DNA of 64,000 nucleotides, taken from assembly GCF_018531495.1 (NCBI RefSeq), contig NZ_JAHDTI010000003.1:1-64000 (forward strand), written 5' to 3'. The notes beneath the pieces were generated by a model. That model made no database searches and had not been told where the DNA came from. It saw only the letters and a program-made list of their open reading frames with translations. Source of the DNA: Nonomuraea sediminis (lineage in GTDB: Bacteria > Actinomycetota > Actinomycetes > Streptosporangiales > Streptosporangiaceae). Made by a program: the position numbers and the translations under genes. Numbering within the stretch: position 1 is the stretch's first letter; each line of letters begins with the position of its first letter. Of the stretch, positions 33,498-41,415 are shown one piece after another.

Positions 33498-34496
33498 TCA
33501 GCCGTTCTGCAGCACAGCGCGGTAGCGCACCTGTCCGGCCTCGACGCGTTTGAGCACCTCGTTGACCTCGTCCATCGCGTAGGACTCGACGACCGGCCTG
33601 ACCTTGCCCGAGGCCATCAGCGTCAGCACCTCGACCAGGTCGGAGCGGTTGTTGTGGGTGCTGCCCTTGATGGAGCACTGCTTGAACAGCAGCGTCATCA
33701 TGTCGTCGATCTTCAGTGGTCCCGTGACGCCCATGGTGACCAGCCGGCCGGCGTAGCGCAGGCCTGACAGCACCTTGGCGACCAGGTCCGCCGAGGTCGT
33801 GGTGGCCAGGATGATGTCGGCGCCGCCCGCCTCCGCCAGAGCCTTGCCCGGGTCGTCGCCGGCCACGATGCCCTCGACGGCGCCCAGCTGCTTGGCGTAG
33901 TCGGCCTTGTCGGGCGAGGTGGTGAGCACCACCACCTCCAGGCCGATCGCGGTGGCCAGCTGCACGGCCATGTGGCCGAGCCCGCCGACGCCGAGCACGC
34001 ACACGCGCTCGCCCGGCTTGGGGTCGGCGTTGCGCAGCCCGCTCATGGAGGTGAAGCCGGCGCAGAAGGCCACGGCCGCGTCGGTGTAGGACAGGCCCTC
34101 CGGCAGCAGCGTGCAACCGGTCTCCCAGGCCAGCATCAGGTCGGCGTACCCGCCGCCGAGGTCCATCCAGGTCTGGGTGTGCTCGCACCTGACGGGTCGC
34201 CCGCTCTGGCACTGCAAGCAGCGCCCCTCGCCGCGCTGCATCCACGACACGCCGACCCTGTCGCCGACGCGCAGCGTTGTCACGCCCGGGCCTAGCTGCA
34301 CGACCTCGCCCACCGGCTCGTGGCCGGCGACGATGGGCAGCTGGACGGGCCAGTGGCCGCGGTGCACCAGCACGTCGCTGAAGCACATGCCGCAGGCGTG
34401 GATGCGGACGACCACCTGGCCAGGTCCGGCTACGGGGTCGGCCACCTGCTGGAACTCCCACGGTGAGTTCAGTCGTGTGATCACGGCTGCTCGCAC
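33498..34496 (-). CDS. Zn-dependent alcohol dehydrogenase (AdhP-like)
   Basis: 332 residues. Catalytic Zn: HACGMCFSDVLVHRG and AGHEPVGEVVQLG. Structural Zn loop GEGRCLQCQSGRPVRCE. NAD(P) site CVLGVGGLGHMAVQLA. The reaction is alcohol/aldehyde interconversion. GTG 34496 has GAAGGAGGAG immediately upstream; the frame open to 34559 lacks one. First gene of the operon running to 27948, and divergent from the globin gene across a palindrome. Confidence 0.92.
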   Translation of the reverse strand: MRAAVITRLNSPWEFQQVADPVAGPGQVVVRIHACGMCFSDVLVHRGHWPVQLPIVAGHEPVGEVVQLGPGVTTLRVGDRVGVSWMQRGEGRCLQCQSGRPVRCEHTQTWMDLGGGYADLMLAWETGCTLLPEGLSYTDAAVAFCAGFTSMSGLRNADPKPGERVCVLGVGGLGHMAVQLATAIGLEVVVLTTSPDKADYAKQLGAVEGIVAGDDPGKALAEAGGADIILATTTSADLVAKVLSGLRYAGRLVTMGVTGPLKIDDMMTLLFKQCSIKGSTHNNRSDLVEVLTLMASGKVRPVVESYAMDEVNEVLKRVEAGQVRYRAVLQNG

Positions 34497-34586
34497 GGTC
34501 TCCTCCTTCGCCGGGGGATGCCACGATAAGTACGGCCTGAGCGGCGAGGGGACCCGCACTTAACGCAGCAGGGCCGCCAACAAATC

Positions 34587-34602
34587 TGTAATCTCAATTA
34601 CA
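34587..34602. promoter_or_regulatory. TGTAAT-N4-ATTACA palindrome between dehydrogenase operon and globin
   Basis: A perfect 6-bp inverted repeat, TGTAAT (34587-34592) and ATTACA (34597-34602), is unusually AT-rich for this DNA and touches the globin start codon. It could be bound by a regulator controlling the globin and possibly the divergent eight-gene operon. Confidence 0.5.
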
Positions 34603-35045
34603 TGGTCAGTCTCTACGAGCACGCCGGTGGCGACGAAGCGCTGCACAGGGTCGAAGAGGGCTTCTACGCCAAGGTCCTCGCCGACCCGCTGCTCAAGCCG
34701 CTGTTCCCCGAGCGGCGGCCGCACCACGTCGAACACCTGACCTGGTTCACCGCCGAGTCCTTCGGCGGGCCCGGCCGGTTCACCGAGCGGCTCGGCTTCG
34801 CCTACCTGATCAACGCCCACCGCGGCCTGCGGATCACCGACGAGCAGCGGCAACGCTTCGTCGAGCTGTACCTGGAGGCCTTCGACGAGGCGGGGCTCCC
34901 CGGCGACGAGGCCTTCCGCGAGGCGGTGCGCTCGCACGTGGAGTTCGGCTCGCACGTGGCGATGCAGAACTCGCTGGCCACCACCGACGACGAGCTGCAC
35001 CCGCTGCGCGAGGTGCCGCACTGGACCTGGGACGAGCCGACCTGA
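34602..35045 (+). CDS. Truncated haemoglobin, group II (GlbO-like)
   Basis: 147 residues. Helical globin with LYEHAGGDEALHRVEEGFYAKV at the start, LLKPLFPERRPHHVEHLTWFTAESFGGP around the distal region, and HRGLRITDEQRQRFVELYL carrying the proximal His (NAHRGL). Group II globins bind O2 and detoxify NO or support redox reactions. No ribosome site precedes ATG 34602 and a TAATCT-like hexamer lies about 12 bases upstream, so a leaderless mRNA is likely. Confidence 0.88.
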   Translation: MVSLYEHAGGDEALHRVEEGFYAKVLADPLLKPLFPERRPHHVEHLTWFTAESFGGPGRFTERLGFAYLINAHRGLRITDEQRQRFVELYLEAFDEAGLPGDEAFREAVRSHVEFGSHVAMQNSLATTDDELHPLREVPHWTWDEPT

Positions 35046-35109
35046 CGCAATCCGCCTGAGAGCGGGCCGGATTCCGCCGCGCCAGGGACGGCGCTGATAC
35101 CAAGGAATC

Positions 35110-36378
35110 ATGCAGGCTCTCGTCGCCATCGCGCTGGCGGGCGGTCGCGGGGTTCGCGCCCGGCCGCTGACGCTGGAAGGCCCGGGTCACATCCGCAGCA
35201 AGGCGGCCGTCTCCTTTCTCGGCAGACCGCTCATCGAATGGCAGATCGCCGCGTTCCGCGATCAGGGGATCTCCCGGTTCTACGTGGCGGCCAACGGCCG
35301 TGAGAACCGCTACCAGGTCAAGGAGGCGCTCGGGTACGGCGAGCGGCTGGGCGTCTCGATCCGCTACTCGCGCCCGCGTTCCGACCGGCACAACACCGGC
35401 TCGGGGCAGGCGACGCTGGCCATCCTGGAGGAGTACGACCTGCGCGGCCACGCGCTGGTCTTCCCCACCGATTCGCTGTTCGAGTTCGACCTGGCCGAGC
35501 TGGTGCGCGACCACCTGACCGGCGGGGCGGTCGTCACGGTGGCCACCGTCACCAGGAGCGCCGAGCAGGTGGCAGGCACCTACGGCACGATGGAGATCGA
35601 CGGCGGGGGCTGGATCAGGGCGTTCGTGGAGAAGCCGCCGGCCGACGCGCTGGCCGCCATGCCGGTCGATCCTGCCAACGTGCCGATCAACGCGGGGCTC
35701 TACCTGATCGACTGCGCCAGGCTGCGCGAGCTGGGCGCGACGGCCGAGCTGGCGGCGCTGGCCAGGCGGCAGCTCGACTGGGGCGGCGACCTGCTGCCCT
35801 GGCTGCTGGCCCAGGGGCACAAGGTACGTAGCTCCCCCATCGGCAAGATCGGCGATCTGGGCAACCCGCGCGACTACCTGCTGACCATGGCAGAAGCGAT
35901 GGGCGGCGGCTACCCCAGCCTGGGCCTGCCCGGCAAGCCGGTGATCCACGAGTCGTCGCTGGTGCGCCGCGACGCGGTCAGCGGGATGACGCTGGCGGCC
36001 AAGCTGGCCGGCGGGCTGGTCCAGGTGGGGGCGAACGTGTGGATCGGGCGGGACGTCGAGGTCGGGCCCGGCGTGGTGCTCGAGGACTGCTACGTCGGCG
36101 ACGAGGCGGACCTGCATCCGTGGTGCCGGCTGCGGCGGGTGGCCTGCCTGGACGGGGCCATCATCGGGCCGGGGGCGCGGATCAGCGACGCGCACGTGGG
36201 CATGATGGCGCAGGTGGACTCCTCGCTGCGGCGGCCCACCGTGATCGACGGGTTCACCGCGCTCGGCCACGAGGTGCGGGTCGACGAGGGCGCGCGCCTG
36301 ACCGGTGTCACGGTCTACCCGGGGTTGAGCGTGCCCGTGGGCGCGGGGGTGCCCGCGGGCGCCCGGCTCACGAGCTGA
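35110..36378 (+). CDS. Sugar-1-phosphate nucleotidyltransferase with left-handed beta-helix
   Basis: 422 residues. Nucleotidyltransferase domain: ALAGGRGVRARPLTLEGPGHIRSKAAVSFLGRPLIEWQI (split here as signature and Lys region), FPTDSLFEFDL with the metal Asp, and FVEKPP. The C-terminal part after about 290 has hexapeptide repeats (VGANVWIGRDVEVGPGVVL). It would make an NDP-sugar such as GDP-mannose or dTDP/ADP-glucose; the base and sugar cannot be fixed. Stand-alone gene after the globin; its end is 4 bases from the convergent membrane-protein gene. Confidence 0.85.
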   Translation: MQALVAIALAGGRGVRARPLTLEGPGHIRSKAAVSFLGRPLIEWQIAAFRDQGISRFYVAANGRENRYQVKEALGYGERLGVSIRYSRPRSDRHNTGSGQATLAILEEYDLRGHALVFPTDSLFEFDLAELVRDHLTGGAVVTVATVTRSAEQVAGTYGTMEIDGGGWIRAFVEKPPADALAAMPVDPANVPINAGLYLIDCARLRELGATAELAALARRQLDWGGDLLPWLLAQGHKVRSSPIGKIGDLGNPRDYLLTMAEAMGGGYPSLGLPGKPVIHESSLVRRDAVSGMTLAAKLAGGLVQVGANVWIGRDVEVGPGVVLEDCYVGDEADLHPWCRLRRVACLDGAIIGPGARISDAHVGMMAQVDSSLRRPTVIDGFTALGHEVRVDEGARLTGVTVYPGLSVPVGAGVPAGARLTS

Positions 36379-36382
36379 ACCG

Positions 36383-37300
36383 TCAGTCTTCCTCCCCGAC
36401 GTCGTAGTGCAGGCGGGACTCGATGGCGTAGGCGTGCGGGGCGTAGCCGGTGCGCAGTTCCTGGAAGACGGCCCAGGCCGCGCGCGCGTCGCGTTCGGTC
36501 GGCAGGCCCGCCTCGCCGGCCAGCCGTACGGTGTCGGAGAAGTCGCGCTCCTCGCGGCCCTGCAGGCTGACCGTGATCGGCGGCAGCCTGATGCACAGCT
36601 CCCGCGCCAGGCGCTGCAGGCAGCGCGTGCCCGTGTCCAGCAGGGGCCGGGTGTGGAAGGGCGCCCAGGCGGGGGCGAGCGACTCGGTGAGGGCGGCCAC
36701 GTCGAGCACGATGACGGCGGCCTTGAGCCAGTCGAGCTCGCCCGAGGGCCGGCGGAAGGTGAGCGTGGGGTGGGCGACGTGGGTGCTCTCCACCTCGGTC
36801 ATCCAGCCCGTCCACTCCGAGAACAGCGTGTCGAGGTGGTCGCGGGTACCCGTCCTGAGGAAGGCGGCCAGCAGCGCGTCGGCGTCGCGGGGCCGGCACA
36901 CGCTGCCCGCCAGGCGGGCCACCAGGCGCTCCCGCCTGCCGTACGCCTCCATGAAGCGCAGCAGGTAGGTGGCGATGGCCACCAGCAGCAGCCCGGTGGA
37001 CAGCCACTCGATCCGCTGCAGCGGCGTCTCCGACAGCAGCGCGAAGCCGGTACGGCTGGCGCCCAGCCACAGCGCGCCGACGGTGAAGATGGCCAGCGGC
37101 GCGTTGAGGTCGAGCAGCGGCTCGCGGATCCTGCGCGGCAGCCGGCCGGCCAGCGCGACGATGGTGGAGGCGTACGCGCGCAGGGTGCCGCGGATCAGCC
37201 GCGACGGCCTGCCCCTGGGGGTGAACACGGTGAGCAGCATGCTCACCCATGCCGCGACCAGGAGCAAACCGCCGAGCAGGGCAGTCACCATGCGCTCCAT
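36383..37300 (-). CDS. Unrecognised membrane protein
   Basis: 305 residues. Four hydrophobic segments in the first 130 residues (TALLGGLLLVAAWVSMLLT, LAIFTVGALWLGA, WLSTGLLLVAIATYLLRF) and then a cytosolic helical domain with GELDWLKAAVIVLDVAALTES, RCLQRLARELCI and ESRLHYDVGEED. I do not recognise the family; the layout (membrane part plus a conserved soluble domain) is that of many actinobacterial hypothetical proteins. Start ATG 37300 or the ATG at 37291, which has GGAG three bases before it. Confidence 0.7.
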   Translation of the reverse strand: MERMVTALLGGLLLVAAWVSMLLTVFTPRGRPSRLIRGTLRAYASTIVALAGRLPRRIREPLLDLNAPLAIFTVGALWLGASRTGFALLSETPLQRIEWLSTGLLLVAIATYLLRFMEAYGRRERLVARLAGSVCRPRDADALLAAFLRTGTRDHLDTLFSEWTGWMTEVESTHVAHPTLTFRRPSGELDWLKAAVIVLDVAALTESLAPAWAPFHTRPLLDTGTRCLQRLARELCIRLPPITVSLQGREERDFSDTVRLAGEAGLPTERDARAAWAVFQELRTGYAPHAYAIESRLHYDVGEED

Positions 37301-37371
37301 GGTGAGGCACGCTCCGGTTCCGCCCCAGAAACGGTTGATGCTGGCACTCCCGATTCCAGCCAGGTGCGGCT

Positions 37372-40272
37372 CTAGCCGGCGCGCAGCCGGGCGGCCAGCT
37401 CAAGCAGCGTGCTCGGCCCGAGCAGCAGCCGGACGGGCACCTCGACGCCCAGGTCGCGATGGAGGCGATCCTTGAAGCGGGTGGCCAGCACCGAGTCGAG
37501 CCCGAGCAGCGTGAGCGGGACGTCCACGCCGATGTCGTGCCCGGGAACGGCGAGCACCTGCGCCGCCAGCCCTGCCACGACGCCCGCGACCTCGGTGTCC
37601 TGCATGCCCGCCAGGTCGTAGGTCCTGGCAGGCTGCTCGGGGGCGGCCGGCTCGGGGGGCAGCACGGTCCCTGCCTGGTCGGGCCAGAAGCGGCGGCGCT
37701 GCCACGGGTAGGCGGGCAGCGGGAGGTGCCCGCCCTGCGGGTAGAGGCGTTCCCAGTCGGGTCGGCAGCCCAGCTCGTAGGCGCGGCCCAGGGCGGCGTG
37801 CAGCGCGTCGGTCTCGGGCCGCCCGCGCTCCAGCGACGCCACGACCGCGCCGCGGGCGCCCGAGGCCTCGATCTCGTCCTCCAGCGCGGGCCGCAGCAGC
37901 GGATGGGGGCTGATCTCGACGAACACCGTCGGCCGCTCCTGGGTCAGCGCCGCCCTCGCCGCGGCGGCGAACCGGACAGGCAGCCGCAGGTTCTCGAACC
38001 AGTACCCGGCGTCCATCTCCTCGCCCTTGACCGGGGCGTCCCAGGCCGTGGAGTGGATGGGGACGGTGCCCGCCTCGGGCCGCAGGTCCCGCAGCTCCCG
38101 CAGCAGCGGCTCGCGCATCGGGTCGACCTGGGGCGCGTGCGAGGCGTAGTCGACCTGCACCCGTTTGCCGAACACGCCCCTGGCCAGCAGCGGCGCGACG
38201 ATCTCGTCGAGGGCGGCGGCATCCCCGCTGAGCACGGTGGAGTGGGAGCTGTTGATGACGCCGACGCAGACCAGGTCCGCGTGGTCGCCGATCGCCTCGC
38301 GGGCGGCCTCCTCGCCGAGGCCGATCGCCCACATGGCACCGCGGGCGTGCGACTCGCGCAGCACCCTGCTGCGGCGGCAGACCACGGCCGCGCCGTCGGC
38401 GACGCTGAGCGCGCCCGAGATGACCGCGGCGGCGATCTCGCCCATGCTGTGGCCGATGAGCAGGTCGGGTTCGACACCCCACTCGCGCCACACGGCGGCC
38501 AGGGCGACCTGCATCGCCCAGATCGTCGGCTGGATCTGGTCGACGTGCTCCAGCGGCCGCTCCTGGCGCAGCAGCTCGGCGGGCGACCAGCCGAGCTCGG
38601 CCCGCACGGCCCGCGCGCAGCTCTCGAGGTGCTGACCGAAGGCGGGCAGGCGGTCGAGCAGGTCGCGGCCCATGCCGGTCCACTGGGCGCCCTGGCCGGG
38701 GAAGACGAACACGACCTTGGGCTCCCTGCGGGCGTAGCCGCCCTCGCCCGCCTGGCGCAGGGCGGCGGCCAGCTCGGCGGCGTCGGCGCCCACGGCGGCG
38801 ATCCCGAGCTCGTGCCTGGTGGTCCTGACGCCGGCGGTGTGGCAGAGGTCCTCCAGGTCGGGTCCGGTGTCGAGCAGGTCGGCGTAGGAGCCGGCCAGCT
38901 CGCGCAGCGCGCGCTGGTCGCGCGCCGACACCGGCAGCACGTAGCAGGGCCTGGCGGGCGCGGGCAGGCGCGGCTCCGGTCGCGGGGCCTCCGACAGGAC
39001 CAGGTGGATGTTGGCGCCGGACATGCCGAAGGAGCTGATGCCCGCGATCGCCGGCCGCTCGTCCTGCGGCCAGGGCTGGGTGAGCATCGCCAGCTCGACC
39101 GCGGTGTACGGCTGGCGGAGGATCTCGTGGGGCTGGTCCACGTGCAGCGTCGCCGGGATGGTCCGGTGCCGGATGGCCAGGCACGTCTTGAGCAGCCCGG
39201 CCAGCCCTGCGTTGAACTCGGTGTGGCCCAGGTTGGACTTGACCGAGCCGACCAGGCAGCGCCGGTCCTCGGGCCGGCCCTCGCGCAGCACGATGTCCAG
39301 CGCGGTCAGCTCGGTGGGGTCGCCGGCGCGGGTGCCGGGGCCGTGCGCCTCGATGTAGTCCACGTCGCACGGCGCGACCCCGGCGTCGAGGTAGGCGCTG
39401 CGCAGCATCTCCTCGTGGCCCTCCAGCCCGGGCGCCACCATCGAGCCGCCGGTGCGGCCGTCGTGGGTGGCCGAGCTGCCGAGGATCACCGCGTAGGGGG
39501 TGTCGCCGTCGGCCAGCGCCCTGGACAGCGGCTTGAGTATGACCGCGGCCACGCCCTCGCTGCGGACGTAGCCGTCGCCGGAGACGTCGCCGAAGCGGCA
39601 CTGGCCGGTGCTGGACAGGACGCCGGCGTCGGCCAGCGCGAAGTAGAGGTCGGGCACGATCTGCAGGTTGGCGCCGCCCACGATGGCCAGGTCGGCCTCG
39701 CCGTTCCACAGCGCCCGGCAGGCCACGTGCACGGCCAGCAGCGAGGTGGCGCACGCGGCCTCCACGCCCATGCTGGGGCCGCGCAGGTCCAGCCGGGTCG
39801 AGACGCGCCCGGGGAAGATGCCGGGGATGGCGGCGCCCAGCGCGGCGTGCATGTCGTACATCCCCGCGCGGCGCAGCAGGTCCCAGTAGCCGGACGGCAG
39901 CAGGCTGGTGTACACGCCGGTCCTGGTGCCAGCCAGGCTCTCGGCGGGGATGCCGGCGTCGGCCAGCGCCTCCCAGACGGCCTCCATCAGGATGCGCTGC
40001 TGCGGGTCCATCCTGAGCGCCTCGAACGGGGACACCCCGAAGTACCGGGAGTCGAACCCGGTGATGTCGTCCAGGTAGCCGCCGGCGCCGCGCAGGACGC
40101 CCGGCGTGCGACCGCGCTCGGACTCGTCCGCGAACCTGTCCGCGGGGATCGTGCCGACCACGTCGCGGCCCTCACGCAGCACGTCCCATAACTCGGTGAT
40201 GCTGCTCGCGCCCGGCAGGCGGCATGCGGCGCCGACGACGGCGACGGGGTCCCGGCCTTGGTTGAAGGTCAT
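37372..40272 (-). CDS. Single-module type I polyketide synthase (KS-AT-ACP)
   Basis: 966 residues. Ketosynthase 8-430 with catalytic Cys174 (EAACATS), His310 (EAHGPGT) and His350 (KSNLGHTE). Acyltransferase about 520-820 with FPGQGAQ and Ser609 (GHSMGE); YASH at 709-712 predicts methylmalonyl-CoA. Acyl-carrier domain about 890-965 with phosphopantetheine Ser927 (LGLDSVLA). There are no KR, DH, ER or TE domains, so it makes an unreduced condensation and cannot release its product alone. No other PKS, thioesterase or PPTase gene is nearby. Start ATG 40272; it follows the MmyB-like regulator gene. Confidence 0.95.
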   Translation of the reverse strand: MTFNQGRDPVAVVGAACRLPGASSITELWDVLREGRDVVGTIPADRFADESERGRTPGVLRGAGGYLDDITGFDSRYFGVSPFEALRMDPQQRILMEAVWEALADAGIPAESLAGTRTGVYTSLLPSGYWDLLRRAGMYDMHAALGAAIPGIFPGRVSTRLDLRGPSMGVEAACATSLLAVHVACRALWNGEADLAIVGGANLQIVPDLYFALADAGVLSSTGQCRFGDVSGDGYVRSEGVAAVILKPLSRALADGDTPYAVILGSSATHDGRTGGSMVAPGLEGHEEMLRSAYLDAGVAPCDVDYIEAHGPGTRAGDPTELTALDIVLREGRPEDRRCLVGSVKSNLGHTEFNAGLAGLLKTCLAIRHRTIPATLHVDQPHEILRQPYTAVELAMLTQPWPQDERPAIAGISSFGMSGANIHLVLSEAPRPEPRLPAPARPCYVLPVSARDQRALRELAGSYADLLDTGPDLEDLCHTAGVRTTRHELGIAAVGADAAELAAALRQAGEGGYARREPKVVFVFPGQGAQWTGMGRDLLDRLPAFGQHLESCARAVRAELGWSPAELLRQERPLEHVDQIQPTIWAMQVALAAVWREWGVEPDLLIGHSMGEIAAAVISGALSVADGAAVVCRRSRVLRESHARGAMWAIGLGEEAAREAIGDHADLVCVGVINSSHSTVLSGDAAALDEIVAPLLARGVFGKRVQVDYASHAPQVDPMREPLLRELRDLRPEAGTVPIHSTAWDAPVKGEEMDAGYWFENLRLPVRFAAAARAALTQERPTVFVEISPHPLLRPALEDEIEASGARGAVVASLERGRPETDALHAALGRAYELGCRPDWERLYPQGGHLPLPAYPWQRRRFWPDQAGTVLPPEPAAPEQPARTYDLAGMQDTEVAGVVAGLAAQVLAVPGHDIGVDVPLTLLGLDSVLATRFKDRLHRDLGVEVPVRLLLGPSTLLELAARLRAG

Positions 40273-40334
40273 GGTTCCATTCCCATCCTCGCGCCGAATT
40301 CGCGCGCTGCAATTGATGGTTGGTGACAGAAACC

Positions 40335-40363
40335 AAAATCCAGTGAGCGGCAGAGGCTGTCAA
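40335..40363 (-). promoter_or_regulatory. Candidate promoter of the polyketide synthase gene
   Basis: On the minus strand TTGACA (40363-40358) is followed after 17 bases by GATTTT (40340-40335). The -35 box is perfect and the -10 poor. It lies 63 bases before the start codon. Confidence 0.4.
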
Positions 40364-40405
40364 TTAGCAGATGACGGAATGCCGGTCGCCGGAATTTCCG
40401 TGTTA

Positions 40406-40419
40406 CCGAATTATTTCGG
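40406..40419. promoter_or_regulatory. CCGAA-TTAT-TTCGG palindrome at the regulator's stop codon
   Basis: A perfect 5-bp inverted repeat overlaps the MmyB-like gene's TAA and is followed by a second small palindrome, CGGAATTTCCG, at about 40390-40400. Both lie in the 138-base gap before the polyketide synthase gene and may be operator or attenuator elements. Confidence 0.35.
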
Positions 40420-41208
40420 ATAATGGATCACCAGGGCGACCGTGGGTTCGTCGGGCGACAGCATCATCGCCAGGCGCAGCGTCTGCATGCCGAGCGTCGG
40501 ATGGTGGAAGCGGCGCACGCGGGTGCGGTGTTCCTGCACGTCATGCTCGCGCCAGAGCCTGGAGAAGACCGGGCTGATTTTCGAGAACTCCGCGATCTTC
40601 GCTTTCATGCGCTCGTCGCGCGGCCATTTGGCGACCTCCGAGCGCCAGCGGGCGACGATGTCGCGGGTGTCGTTCTCCCAGTCGGGCAGGCGTTCCCTGG
40701 CCACCGGCGAGACCAGCATCCAGCGCAGCATGTTGCGCTGTTCCTGCGGCCAGGCGCTCCAGTCGTCATACCATTCCGCGCTGGCGTTGTTCCAGGCGAT
40801 CAGGTCGCAGTAGACGTCGGTGGCGTAGACGGGATAGTCGGTCTCGTCCATCAGCGACACCAGGCGCGACATCATGCCCACGGGCGGATCGACCTCGTCC
40901 AGCGGCTGCGGGTTGGCGACCTGGCCGTGCGCCAGGGTGTGCATGTAGCGGCGCTCGTCCTCGGTCAGGTCGAGCACGCGGGCCAGGCTGTCGAGCACCT
41001 GCACCGAGGGGTGGATGTCGCGCCCCTGCTCGAGGTAGGTGTACCAGGTCGGGCTCAGGCCCGCCAGGACGGCCACCTCCTCGCGCCGTAACCCCTGGGT
41101 ACGACGCCGCGACCCGGCGGGGAAACCCACCTGGTCGGGCCGCACTCTGGCCCTCCTGCTCTTCAGGAACCTCGCGAGTTCCTGTCGACTCCACTCGTCG
41201 CCTGGCAC
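40411..41208 (-). CDS. XRE-family regulator with MmyB-like ligand-binding domain
   Basis: 265 residues. Helix-turn-helix: RTQGLRREEVAVLAGLSPTWYTYLEQGRD (split in two conserved halves). The C-terminal MmyB/MLTR domain has YATDVYCDLIAWNNASAEWY and RRFHHPTLGMQTLRLAM. Domains of this type can bind a fatty-acid-like ligand. It lies directly upstream of the polyketide synthase on the same strand and is the best candidate for its regulator. GTG 41208 with GGGGGAG upstream. Divergent from the AAA ATPase gene at 41416. Confidence 0.9.
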   Translation of the reverse strand: MPGDEWSRQELARFLKSRRARVRPDQVGFPAGSRRRTQGLRREEVAVLAGLSPTWYTYLEQGRDIHPSVQVLDSLARVLDLTEDERRYMHTLAHGQVANPQPLDEVDPPVGMMSRLVSLMDETDYPVYATDVYCDLIAWNNASAEWYDDWSAWPQEQRNMLRWMLVSPVARERLPDWENDTRDIVARWRSEVAKWPRDERMKAKIAEFSKISPVFSRLWREHDVQEHRTRVRRFHHPTLGMQTLRLAMMLSPDEPTVALVIHYPK

Positions 41209-41343
41209 CGACTCCCCCGCTTAACCTCCAACTGCACGCACAAGTACCGTTCAAGTCCGCCCTGATTCTAGGTCCATTGACGGTCCGGGGAACCCTCGGA
41301 AACACAGAATTTTCCTCCGATTACCGATTGCGTCACATCCGCA

Positions 41344-41372
41344 TTGACCGGTGGCCGTGCGTCCCAAAGTAT
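41344..41372 (+). promoter_or_regulatory. Candidate promoter of the AAA ATPase gene
   Basis: TTGACC (41344-41349), 17 bases, AAGTAT (41367-41372). Transcription from here would begin about 35 bases before GTG 41416, which rules out the in-frame ATG at 41344 as the start. Confidence 0.4.
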
Positions 41373-41415
41373 GTATTCGCCCTTCCATAACGACGGACAA
41401 TCGGCTGGAGGCACC

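Noticed and set aside
38290..39400. KS motif EAHGPGT taken as a decayed ketosynthase
   Set aside because: The Pro for Thr change is common in actinobacterial ketosynthases and the Cys-His-His triad is intact.
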